Origin: Flavobacteriales bacterium BRH_c54
Lineage (GTDB): Bacteria; Bacteroidota; Bacteroidia; Flavobacteriales_E; Vicingaceae
Reading direction: 5' to 3'
DNA length: 64,000 bases
Assembly (NCBI GenBank): GCA_000961845.1
Contig: LADZ01000041.1
Coordinates: forward strand, 1-64,000
A program made the translations under genes and the position numbers. Each line of letters begins with the position of its first letter. The stretch's first letter is position 1. The notes under the pieces were generated by a model. It made no database searches. It had not been told where the DNA came from and saw only the letters and a program-made list of their open reading frames with translations. Shown here one piece after another: positions 54,848 through 62,714 of this stretch.

Positions 54848-55651
54848 TTAAGGTAAAACAATTTCATTGATTGCTCCATACAACATAACCGATGCACTAT
54901 TATCGCACCCTGAACCAAAATCTAAATTTCTTACGGCTAAACCCTGAGGTGTTACCAAAGCTGTTCCGCTGCTTACCCAATTGCAATTTCCTAATTGAGT
55001 AAGCCCATCTGTAGATGCTGAAAAGCTATTTCCCGCAAAAGCTCTCCCTGTAGCTGTTCCAGTAATTTTATAAATATCATCAGCAAAATCAGCAGTAGTT
55101 ACTCCACTTTCTATAGTAAAATTTTGGTTGGTACTAAAATAAATTGCTCTATTTTTTCTACCTTCATCTATCTTAAAATTATCGGCTATCATCACAAAAA
55201 CAAGTTGGTTATTAGAATTATTAGTCAATGAATAATTTAAAACACCTTCAAAATAATATCCATTATGGTAATAATTAATAAAACTAATTTTAACCGTTGA
55301 CCCCAACATATCATACTTTGAAGTAAATTGTGCTTTAACCTCTCCATTTCTGGTAACACCATTATTGGCACAATCGGTATTAAATTGAATTTTCAACCAC
55401 ATTGGATTAGTAGTGGTATCAACAATTATAGTATCGCAACCAAACAACGTTGTAGCATTGATTAATGGATTAGCCACAATTCCCTGAGAACTCATTGCAG
55501 CTTGATGTGCCATTTTAAAAACATCTTGAGCCATAGATTGAGCTGTGGCATAATCTTGAGAAGTTTTAGTTGTTTTATCTTCATCTCTATCCGATTTTCG
55601 GCAAGCAAACAGCATAGAAACTACTAATACAAGTAAAATTATTTTTTGCAT
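54848..55651 (-). CDS. Lipoprotein of unknown function (paralogue of 51121-52005)
   Basis: A 267-residue lipoprotein: MQKIILLVLVVSMLFAC ends in the lipidated Cys, then RKSDRDEDK. I start at 55651; the frame is open four codons upstream (55663). It shares with the protein at 51121 the order of an early CDT/NCAT-type strand, NGEVKAQFTSKYDMLGSTVKI, a middle DDIYKITGTATGRAF and the end RNLDFGSGCDNSASVML. Function unknown. It lies 20 bp upstream of the flavin reductase gene. Confidence 0.78.
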   Translation of the reverse strand: MQKIILLVLVVSMLFACRKSDRDEDKTTKTSQDYATAQSMAQDVFKMAHQAAMSSQGIVANPLINATTLFGCDTIIVDTTTNPMWLKIQFNTDCANNGVTRNGEVKAQFTSKYDMLGSTVKISFINYYHNGYYFEGVLNYSLTNNSNNQLVFVMIADNFKIDEGRKNRAIYFSTNQNFTIESGVTTADFADDIYKITGTATGRAFAGNSFSASTDGLTQLGNCNWVSSGTALVTPQGLAVRNLDFGSGCDNSASVMLYGAINEIVLP

Positions 55652-55804
55652 ATTGGTAAACATTAAAATGTAGCCTAAAATTAGTGGTTTTTTTCTTATT
55701 TCCTAATGTGAGGAGGTTATTAATTAGAAATTAGAGATTAGAAGATATGAAATGTAAAATATGAAATAAGAAATTGCCCTACTCAAACCCCTCAATTAAA
55801 AATA

Positions 55805-57961
55805 TTGTACATTTGTTCGAACAAAAAATCATCAAAAATAAAATACATTTATTCATATCGATATGCCATCTTAATGGTACTGGCTATTTTGGTTTGCTTA
55901 TGGCCACTTTCGTTGTTTGTGGTTGTACCCAAATGGGACAACGTAAATGCCTATCTTCCTTATCGTTACTTTATTAGCAATTATTTATGGAACGGACATT
56001 TTCCCTACTGGAACAGTTTTCAAAACATGGGATACCCGGCATATTCCGACCCACAAAGTGGTATGTGGAATCCAATAACTTGGTTCATCATGTTTTTTGG
56101 AAAATATACCATGAAATCATTAATAATTGAGCTACTTTCTTATTTTGTAATTGCAGGCTTGGGAATGTATTGGTTGATAAAATCTCTTTTTAAAGACGAA
56201 AAAACAGCCGCAATTATTGGCTTATGCTTTAGTTTATCGGGGTTAATGGTAGGTTCTGCTCAACTAATGGTTTTCTTAGCTGGTGTCGCTTGGTTGCCTT
56301 GGTGTTTGGGAACTTTATATCAATTTTCCAAAAATTTCAAACTAAAATACGCTATCCTTTCAGGCTTGTTTATTGCTTTAAATACCACTTCTGCTAGTCC
56401 GGCTTATACTATTATATTAATATATTTTTATTTTTTCATCTTCCTGTATTTCTTTTGGAAAAACAGAAAAAACAAACAGCAACTAAGTTCTATTTTTATG
56501 GGAGGAGCAACAATGGTAATTGTCTCAGCTGTTTTATTGCTTCCTTATATTATGTCGTTTATAGAATTTGCTCCTTACTTCAATAGGCTATCCAAGTTAC
56601 CTTACGATAAATTCTTACTTTCCAATCCGTTTACCTTTATAGATTATATTTCTTTTCTTTTTCCTTATGGTATTATTAGTGATTCAGAGATATTTAAAGG
56701 AACGGATTTATCGCTCAGAAATGCCTATATTAGTATAGTTGGGCTATTTTTCTTTATCGTGGGATTTCTCAATCATTACACCAATAAAAAAGTGTTATCA
56801 CTTACTTTTTTAGCGCTAATATTTTTAATTATAGCCATGGGTAGCAATACTTTTGTTTATCAGTTGCTCTATCACTTACCTGGTTTTGGAGTGTTCAGAC
56901 ACCCTTCATTTTTCAGGACTTATGCTCTTTTTGCCATGCTTATTGTTGCTGCTTACGGTTTAAAAAACTTCCTACAAACACCAAAATTAACAGGTAAAAA
57001 CAAGTATCTAGCTTATGTATTTGGAGTACTTATTTTGCTGGCTGGATTGACATCATTAACAAAAACTTCTACCAATGAAATTAGTACTAATATCTTTAAT
57101 TTATTGGATTTAACAGAGTTTTCTACCAATTTTTTAGCCACTCACATAGTAATTAATGTTGCCGTTTTGTTAATGATTAGCTTATTGGTTTTTCTGCTCA
57201 AAAAAAGTATAAAGCTTTCTGTTTTTGCTGCACTTTTTACCTTTGTTTTTTTAGATTTAGGCGTGCAAACCCAACTTGCTTTTCCAACTACAATTTCCTA
57301 TCCTTATGCTTACAATAATTTTAAAACCTATTTTGATGAATTGCCTAACGAAATCAATCAAAAAGATAACGACAAGCCTTTAAAATATTTTGACGAACAT
57401 CAGGGGTTAAGCTATACGCAAGGAATATGGAAAAATATGTCCACTTTCAACAAAACCATTTCTTATGTAGGATACAATCCTTTTCAGTTTAGTGATTTTG
57501 AAGATGCTTTAAAAAACAAATCGCTTGATTTCAATATTCAAAATCCGATATTTTTCTTTGCTAAAAAAGAAAGACAATCCAACGATAGTATCCAAAGTGG
57601 TTTAATTTGGGGGACTCCACAGCTTTACGAGTTTCAACCTAAAAAAACAAACATTGAAAACAGTTATATTGGTTACAATGAATTTAAAACTACACTCGAA
57701 AATAATGCTGAAATGCCACAATGGTTGCTGCTAAATCAAAACTATCACCATAATTGGAAAGCTTTTTTTAATGACAAAATACTAAACATACACCCTGTAA
57801 ACGATCATATTATGGGAGTTATAATTCCTGCTAAAAGTAAAGGCAAAATACATTTCACCTATTCTTCTAATTTAATGATTTACTATTCGTTGATAAGTAT
57901 TTTGGGATATATTTTGATAACAGTTTATGTAATAAAGAAATTTTTGTTGAACCAGAAATAG
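55805..57961 (+). CDS. YfhO-family polytopic membrane protein
   Basis: A 718-residue protein with about 12 transmembrane helices and a periplasmic C-terminal region. YfhO signs are WDNVNAYLPYRYFISNYLWNG, YWNSFQNMGYPAYSDPQSGMWNPI and LPGFGVFRHPSFFRTYALF. YfhO proteins resemble GT-C glycosyltransferases, and in Firmicutes they glycosylate lipoteichoic acid; the substrate here is unknown. The start at 55805 is a TTG; the first ATG, at 55874, would cut into the first helix. Confidence 0.85.
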   Translation: MYICSNKKSSKIKYIYSYRYAILMVLAILVCLWPLSLFVVVPKWDNVNAYLPYRYFISNYLWNGHFPYWNSFQNMGYPAYSDPQSGMWNPITWFIMFFGKYTMKSLIIELLSYFVIAGLGMYWLIKSLFKDEKTAAIIGLCFSLSGLMVGSAQLMVFLAGVAWLPWCLGTLYQFSKNFKLKYAILSGLFIALNTTSASPAYTIILIYFYFFIFLYFFWKNRKNKQQLSSIFMGGATMVIVSAVLLLPYIMSFIEFAPYFNRLSKLPYDKFLLSNPFTFIDYISFLFPYGIISDSEIFKGTDLSLRNAYISIVGLFFFIVGFLNHYTNKKVLSLTFLALIFLIIAMGSNTFVYQLLYHLPGFGVFRHPSFFRTYALFAMLIVAAYGLKNFLQTPKLTGKNKYLAYVFGVLILLAGLTSLTKTSTNEISTNIFNLLDLTEFSTNFLATHIVINVAVLLMISLLVFLLKKSIKLSVFAALFTFVFLDLGVQTQLAFPTTISYPYAYNNFKTYFDELPNEINQKDNDKPLKYFDEHQGLSYTQGIWKNMSTFNKTISYVGYNPFQFSDFEDALKNKSLDFNIQNPIFFFAKKERQSNDSIQSGLIWGTPQLYEFQPKKTNIENSYIGYNEFKTTLENNAEMPQWLLLNQNYHHNWKAFFNDKILNIHPVNDHIMGVIIPAKSKGKIHFTYSSNLMIYYSLISILGYILITVYVIKKFLLNQK

Positions 57962-57980
57962 AAAAGCGTTAATTAAGTGA

Positions 57981-57988
57981 TATTTTTG
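57981..57988 (+). promoter_or_regulatory. TAnnTTTG box before the tRNA-Arg fragment
   Basis: TATTTTTG fits the -7 consensus and lies 10 bases before the truncated tRNA copy at 57999, the same layout as for tRNA-Phe. No -33 TTTG at the usual spacing. Confidence 0.4.
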
Positions 57989-57998
57989 TCCCACAATT

Positions 57999-58019
57999 GG
58001 CTCCATAGCTCAACTGAAT
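57999..58019 (+). pseudogene. 5' fragment of a tRNA-Arg gene
   Basis: GGCTCCATAGCTCAACTGAAT matches the first 20 bases of the intact tRNA at 58051 with one change (A for G at position 7), then diverges. It is a truncated tandem copy lacking anticodon and T arms. Confidence 0.75.
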
Positions 58020-58050
58020 TATTTGGTTTTAGTTGACCTACTCCACTTAA

Positions 58051-58124
58051 GGCTCCGTAGCTCAACTGAATAGAGCATCAGATTTCGGCTCTGAGGGTTG
58101 GGGGTTTGAATCCCTCCGGGGTCA
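58051..58124 (+). tRNA. tRNA-Arg (TCG)
   Basis: A 74-base cloverleaf. The acceptor stem GGCTCCG pairs with CGGGGTC through two G-U pairs, the D stem is GCTC/GAGC, the anticodon stem TCAGA/TCTGA carries loop TTTCGGC with anticodon TCG, and the T arm is GGGGG/CCCTC. CCA is not encoded. Truncated copies of its 5' and 3' ends lie on either side. Confidence 0.88.
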
Positions 58125-58249
58125 CGAATAAAACCACAAAAAAGTGGAACGAAGCGAGTTTTCAAAACGAAAGCTCGTTTTTGTTTTTGAAAGTGAGTGG
58201 ATGTTCCTTTTGTGATTTTTCAAAGCAGAGCTTTCTGGGATCATGTAAT

Positions 58250-58266
58250 AATCCCTCCGGAATCAC
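58250..58266 (+). pseudogene. 3' fragment of a tRNA-Arg gene
   Basis: AATCCCTCCGGAATCAC matches the last 17 bases of the T arm/acceptor region of the intact tRNA (58109-58125) at 15 positions. GGGATCATGTAATAATCCC just before it could be a decayed T arm. Confidence 0.6.
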
Positions 58267-58271
58267 AAAAA

Positions 58272-58309
58272 AGAAGCACTAGTTTTTAATTAGTGATTCT
58301 TTTTTTTTT
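58272..58309 (+). terminator. Terminator after the tRNA-Arg region
   Basis: AGAAGCACTA pairs with TAGTGATTCT (one G-U pair) around loop GTTTTTAAT, followed by ten Ts. It abuts the stop codon of the convergent gene at 58308. Confidence 0.75.
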
Positions 58310-58763
58310 ATCTCTTCAATTTTTTTTCATAAATCTTTATCCAATCTTCAACCGTCATTTTTTGAACCAATTCGTTTAATAATTCAAAAGGGATATTTTC
58401 CATTTTTTTAAACCTTATGCAACTTTTTCCCATATCTAATTTAGTTTTGCAGTGTTTAGGATAGTTAGCAGTAAACCAACTTAATAATTTTTCATCAGCA
58501 TAAAGTCCCATGTGGTAAAAACCTAGATGGTTTTTTTGTGAAGCTAACCCCATAAAAGGCAATGGCTGTATAGGGTCACAATGATATCCGTTTGGGTAAA
58601 TACTATGAGGCACAACATAACCTAACATGCCGTAACTTACTACTTCTTCAAAACCTTTTGGTAATGCTTTTTTTATGGTATTTCTAAGTTTCTGAATAAC
58701 TTCTTTTCTGTCTTCAGAAAGTGTTGCTATATACTCATCGGGTGTTGTAGCTTGTGTTTGCAT
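58308..58763 (-). CDS. DUF1801-domain protein
   Basis: A 151-residue cytoplasmic protein of the DUF1801 (YdhG-like) fold. Typical segments are YIATLSEDRKEVIQKLRNTI, FEEVVSYGMLGYVVP, FMGLASQKNHLGFYHMGLY and GKSCIRFKKMENIPFELL. It lies 5 bp after another protein with the same N-terminal domain, so the two are cotranscribed relatives. The fold is widespread; its biochemical role is unknown. Confidence 0.85.
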   Translation of the reverse strand: MQTQATTPDEYIATLSEDRKEVIQKLRNTIKKALPKGFEEVVSYGMLGYVVPHSIYPNGYHCDPIQPLPFMGLASQKNHLGFYHMGLYADEKLLSWFTANYPKHCKTKLDMGKSCIRFKKMENIPFELLNELVQKMTVEDWIKIYEKKLKR

Positions 58764-58768
58764 ATTTT

Positions 58769-59383
58769 TTATTTTTTAAGATATTTCCAATTTCTTACTT
58801 TTCCCTCACTCATCCACTCAATCGCTGTAGCTAAACGTTGGTCTCTGGTTTTTTCAGTTTTAGCTTCCGTAATCCATTCTACATATTCCTTTTTGTTCGT
58901 ATAACTAAAGCTTTCAAAAGTTGTTAGGGCATTTTTGTTCGTTTTTAATGCTTTTATAAAATAATCTGGAATGTCTAATGTTTTTGTAGATGCTTTTTTA
59001 GAGGGAAGCTTCACACCATCATCATTAAGTTTTTTTGCCTGAGTTATCAACTCTAAAATTACTTTATCTGCAGGTAAATCATTCAAAGAAGTAATTTTCC
59101 CAAAATGCCCCATAGCATTACCGCCATCGGCAGCTCTTGGTTGCAAAACTCCATTAGTATCTTTTAAGAGTTCCCCTTTCCAAAAGTTAAAACCCACATG
59201 TTGTTTAAAGGCAGCTATGTTACACAAGGGTCCTTTATATTCGAAAAAAGGCATACCCCATTTAATGGTTTCTTCCATCTCCGGAATTGCCTGATGAACA
59301 AGATTTCTTAAATGATTTAAAATAGGTTGAGTAAATTCTTGAGACTTTGCTATATAAGCATCAATTCTATCGTCAGTATTCAT
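58769..59383 (-). CDS. DUF1801/YdeI-family protein
   Basis: A 204-residue protein with an N-terminal DUF1801 domain (DDRIDAYIAKSQEFTQPIL, ETIKWGMPFFEYKGPLCNIAAF) and a C-terminal YdeI/OmpD-associated region (FIKALKTNKNALTTFESFSYTNKKEYVEWITEAK, residues split across 150-185, ending WMSEGKVRNWKYLKK). I chose the ATG at 59383; the frame is open to 59449, inside the next gene. YdeI-like proteins have been linked to polymyxin or bacteriocin tolerance, but the mechanism is not known. Confidence 0.85.
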   Translation of the reverse strand: MNTDDRIDAYIAKSQEFTQPILNHLRNLVHQAIPEMEETIKWGMPFFEYKGPLCNIAAFKQHVGFNFWKGELLKDTNGVLQPRAADGGNAMGHFGKITSLNDLPADKVILELITQAKKLNDDGVKLPSKKASTKTLDIPDYFIKALKTNKNALTTFESFSYTNKKEYVEWITEAKTEKTRDQRLATAIEWMSEGKVRNWKYLKK

Positions 59384-59420
59384 TATATAGAATATTTTTT
59401 TAGAAAAGAAAACAGGAGTT

Positions 59421-60461
59421 TTACTGCCCCAACAAATACTGCATTTCAAACAATTTTAACTGAGTTTCAAACAATTTTAAACGAATGTTTAGCAACTCAT
59501 CATCTTCATTGTTCTTTTTGCTTTTTTTATCGCTTTTTTTAGACAATAAACTTTGTTTGATGTTGTCATCATTAGAAGATGTAGCTTTTTCTTTATCTTT
59601 TTTCTTAGTTTTTTCTCTTTTCTTTGGAGCGTCATCAGCCGTTCTGTTGAAATTATAAGTTAACCCTAAACCAATGTAGCTATACTTATCATAAGCCGTC
59701 CAATCTCTTCTAAAAGCATCAATTCTATCAGTAAAAGTACTCGTTTGCGTAATATCTAAATGAATATCAATTTTGTAATTATATTTATAATTTACGGTTA
59801 ATCCATAAGGAATAGTAAATGTTTTTGCTCGAGCAACCTTGTCGCTAAGTGTTTTTTGGGCCAATTGTTCTGTAGCTTCTACCTCAACCCAGCCTTCATA
59901 ATCCTTTGTTCCAAAAGTTTTAGTATCGTACAAACGACTTCTATACCACATTGTACCAACTCCAACCTGAGCATATAAATAAAAACGGTTATATTCATTT
60001 TTTTTAAATAAGGCCTTATTTAAGAAATATCTTACTTGAAAAGAAAGGTCGAAAAATTGATTTTCGAAAGAAACAAATGAAGATTGTTTTCCTGGTTGTC
60101 TCGTGCCAATTAGGCTACCTCTTTGGTAATTAATTTGAGCTCCTAAACCCCATTTAATCTCCCTAGCAATAGTAGCTTTAAATCCTGCAGTTATGTGTTC
60201 ATTAAATTGACTTGGTCGTGGAAAAAGTTTGTATGCGGCAATATCTCCAAAATATACATTAATGCCGGCAGAAAGTGTTACTGACATGCCATCAAAAACA
60301 ACTCCCATGCTTTTGTCTCCATCAGATTCTGAGGCATCATTATCTTCGGTTGAAGTAGTTTTTTCATCCTCAACTGTTGGTGTTTCTGTTGTTGTTTGAG
60401 CAATTGTAAAACATGAAAAAATGCCTACAAACAAACTGCTAAGAAGTATTTTTTTTATCAT
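59421..60461 (-). CDS. Outer-membrane barrel protein with charged C-terminal tail
   Basis: A 346-residue protein: a signal peptide (KILLSSLFVGIFSCFTIAQ), an acidic stretch (VEDEKTTSTEDNDASESDGD), a beta-barrel (SVTLSAGINVYFGDIAAYKL ... YSYIGLGLTYNF) and then about 75 residues outside the barrel. These are lysine-rich (KKREKTKKKDKEK) and end in a helix rich in Leu and Glu (RLKLFETQLKLFEMQYLLG). Barrels normally end with an aromatic residue in the last strand, here F near 270, so the tail was probably added. Function unknown. Confidence 0.77.
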   Translation of the reverse strand: MIKKILLSSLFVGIFSCFTIAQTTTETPTVEDEKTTSTEDNDASESDGDKSMGVVFDGMSVTLSAGINVYFGDIAAYKLFPRPSQFNEHITAGFKATIAREIKWGLGAQINYQRGSLIGTRQPGKQSSFVSFENQFFDLSFQVRYFLNKALFKKNEYNRFYLYAQVGVGTMWYRSRLYDTKTFGTKDYEGWVEVEATEQLAQKTLSDKVARAKTFTIPYGLTVNYKYNYKIDIHLDITQTSTFTDRIDAFRRDWTAYDKYSYIGLGLTYNFNRTADDAPKKREKTKKKDKEKATSSNDDNIKQSLLSKKSDKKSKKNNEDDELLNIRLKLFETQLKLFEMQYLLGQ

Positions 60462-60495
60462 AAATATTAATTTTTGAAATCTAAAAAACCAATTT

Positions 60496-60528
60496 CAAAG
60501 TTATTTTCAGCCCACATTAATTAACAAA
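60496..60528 (-). promoter_or_regulatory. Possible promoter of the barrel gene at 59421-60461
   Basis: On the minus strand TTTG (60525-60528) and TAACTTTG (60496-60503) are separated by 21 bases, slightly longer than the consensus 19. It would give a leader of about 30 bases. Confidence 0.4.
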
Positions 60529-60605
60529 TATAGTGTTTTATTCAAAATATCAAGCTAATTTAAAAACTTTTTTAGTTTAGCTAATGGCTATTAATTAATG
60601 CTTTG

Positions 60606-60613
60606 TATCTTTG
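60606..60613 (+). promoter_or_regulatory. TAnnTTTG box four bases before the gene at 60618
   Basis: TATCTTTG is followed by AGTA and the ATG. This is the same arrangement as at 12754 and 44062. No -33 TTTG at standard spacing. Confidence 0.35.
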
Positions 60614-60617
60614 AGTA

Positions 60618-61700
60618 ATGAGTACAGCTGTTTTTAAAATCATTTTTTGTGTAATTATTACCCTATTTTCCATTGGTATAGCTAAGGCTCAGTTCATTTC
60701 TATAGCAGATTATGACAACAAAGCTCAAGCTTATGCCATACTTTCTGCTCAATATACTAAATTGGCTTATTTACAAGCTAGAAAAATGGAGTTTAATAAT
60801 AACCCTCAAGCTTATTGCGATACTGGAAGAGTTAGTAATTTAATTGCCTTAGAATATGCCGATAGTGCCTTGTATTTTGCTCATGATTCATCAAAAAAAG
60901 CGATAGAAATTATGTGTCGAGTAATTAACTATCAGCATAAAGCAAATGAATTTTTCACTCATTTTTCTAATAAAAAAAGACTTTTTAATCAGAAATCGCT
61001 TGTTTTTGCATTAGGAAATGCCATTGATGATGCTTATTTAGCTTCTTTACTTTTTGATGACCAAGAAAATGAAGAAGAAATTATAGCAGAAAGTAAAGAA
61101 AGACAAATAACTAGAATTGAAACGGACGAGTTTTCTTTTATGACAATTAAAGAAATTTATGGTAATAGACTTACAGAGTTAAGTAATGAAATTAATGCGT
61201 TGAAAAAACAAAAATCTACCAAAACAGGAGATGAACTTGTAATTATTGAAAATACCATTGAACAACTTAAAGAAGAAGAAAAAAAGTTAAAAGAAAAAAT
61301 AGCCACCAGCTCCGATAAATTGTTGACCATACAAAGTGAGTTGAGTGAGGAAATTCTGAAAATTGTTGATGAAGCTATTTTTACTACTGAAAAAACAGGT
61401 TTTTATAATGAACAAGTTCCTGTTCCTAAAAACCCGGAAATGCCAGAAGGATTGGTATTTCGTATTCAGATAGGTTTTTTCAAAAAAGAATTACCCGAAG
61501 AGCATTTTGATGGTATTTTCCCATTGGCTTCGGAGCAAATTGACAATACTTATTTTAGATATATTGCAGGTAGTTTTCCTACTTATGAAGCAGCAAAACG
61601 ATCACTACAAAAAATAAATGATAAAGGCTATTCCGATGCATTTATTGTAGCTTATTTTAATGGAAAGAAAATTTCTATCAGTGAAGCGTTAAGTAAATAA
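60618..61700 (+). CDS. Exported coiled-coil protein with SPOR-like C-terminus
   Basis: A 360-residue protein with a signal peptide (IIFCVIITLFSIGIAKAQ), a helical middle with a coiled coil at about 195-240 (NEINALKKQKSTKTGDEL, IEQLKEEEKKLKEKI) and a C-terminal domain (LVFRIQIGFFKKELP ... TYFRYIAGSFPTYEAAKRSL ... SDAFIVAYFNGKKIS) with the repeat pattern of SPOR domains, which bind denuded glycan at the division septum. A role near peptidoglycan is therefore likely. The gene stands between two minus-strand genes. Confidence 0.78.
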   Translation: MSTAVFKIIFCVIITLFSIGIAKAQFISIADYDNKAQAYAILSAQYTKLAYLQARKMEFNNNPQAYCDTGRVSNLIALEYADSALYFAHDSSKKAIEIMCRVINYQHKANEFFTHFSNKKRLFNQKSLVFALGNAIDDAYLASLLFDDQENEEEIIAESKERQITRIETDEFSFMTIKEIYGNRLTELSNEINALKKQKSTKTGDELVIIENTIEQLKEEEKKLKEKIATSSDKLLTIQSELSEEILKIVDEAIFTTEKTGFYNEQVPVPKNPEMPEGLVFRIQIGFFKKELPEEHFDGIFPLASEQIDNTYFRYIAGSFPTYEAAKRSLQKINDKGYSDAFIVAYFNGKKISISEALSK

Positions 61701-61739
61701 AACTTTTAATTAATTGTTTTATAAATATGTAATCAAATA

Positions 61740-62522
61740 TTACTGCTCCAAATTGGTAACCCATTTAATATTATTCAATATTAATAAGTTAGTATTGACA
61801 GGAGCATTTCCACCTTTAACAGCAAAAACAACATCTAACATCTGCATATATCGTTTGTCAAAGTCTTCTAAAGGCACTATGATTTGTCGGAAAGACGCAG
61901 TATCCAAAGCTGAAGTGAAAACACTCAAAGGAGCACTATGTCTATATTCCTCACAATAAATCCCACCTGGATTTGATTGATTGCCATAAATCATTAAACC
62001 AAAATCGTTAAATCCTGCATTATAAGCATCAGGATGAAGCATTGCATCAAATTTTAAATAACCTTTTTTAAACTCTACAGCACTTCTTTGGTTCAATAAT
62101 TTTATCACCAAAGCATAATTCCCCATCGAATCTGAATTTACTAACAAATAAGTATCTCCTGTAATGGTAGTATCCGCAGGAACATAAGTAGTGTCTGGTG
62201 GAGTAACATTATTATCAATAATAGTATCTGGAAGAATAATAGTTGTATCAGGATTCATAAAAATATTATATCCATTAGTCATACAAGCACCAATACTAAA
62301 TGAGCCTGTAGCAGAATTTCCCCAATAGCCTAATGCATTATTGGAATAAATAGTAAATGAAGAATCTAAATATTCACAAGTACCATCATCTTCTTTAGCT
62401 AACACATTGTAATTGGTAGCTTCAGGATCTGTACAGCCTTTTCTATCTTCATCTCCACAAGATGAAAAAATGGTGATAATAAGTAATGATATCGCTATAA
62501 AAAATTTACTCAAATGTTGCAT
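61740..62522 (-). CDS. Lipoprotein with a TSP3-like CTDPEATNYN motif
   Basis: A 260-residue lipoprotein; AISLLIITIFSSC is the signal with lipobox, followed by GDEDRKGCTDPEATNYNV and KEDDGTCEY, a short Cys- and Asp-rich motif common in secreted Bacteroidota proteins that may bind calcium. The rest looks like a beta-sandwich (YALVIKLLNQRSAVEFKKG, ASFRQIIVPLEDFDKRYMQM), possibly sugar-binding. A threonine/proline-rich segment (PDTTIILPDTIIDNNVTPPD) lies near residue 95. Function unknown. Confidence 0.76.
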   Translation of the reverse strand: MQHLSKFFIAISLLIITIFSSCGDEDRKGCTDPEATNYNVLAKEDDGTCEYLDSSFTIYSNNALGYWGNSATGSFSIGACMTNGYNIFMNPDTTIILPDTIIDNNVTPPDTTYVPADTTITGDTYLLVNSDSMGNYALVIKLLNQRSAVEFKKGYLKFDAMLHPDAYNAGFNDFGLMIYGNQSNPGGIYCEEYRHSAPLSVFTSALDTASFRQIIVPLEDFDKRYMQMLDVVFAVKGGNAPVNTNLLILNNIKWVTNLEQ

Positions 62523-62714
62523 ATTTGTATCTAATTCATAAGGTGAATAACAAACAAATATACAAATTTATAAATATTATGCACTTTTAATCTTGTTTTT
62601 TCTACTTTACATGATATCGTATAATGAACAGTTTAGCGTTAACAACTCCATTGCCACATTAGTTTTGTAAGCAACTATCTTACTTAATTTGGTTCATTGT
62701 AAATTCATTTTTTA

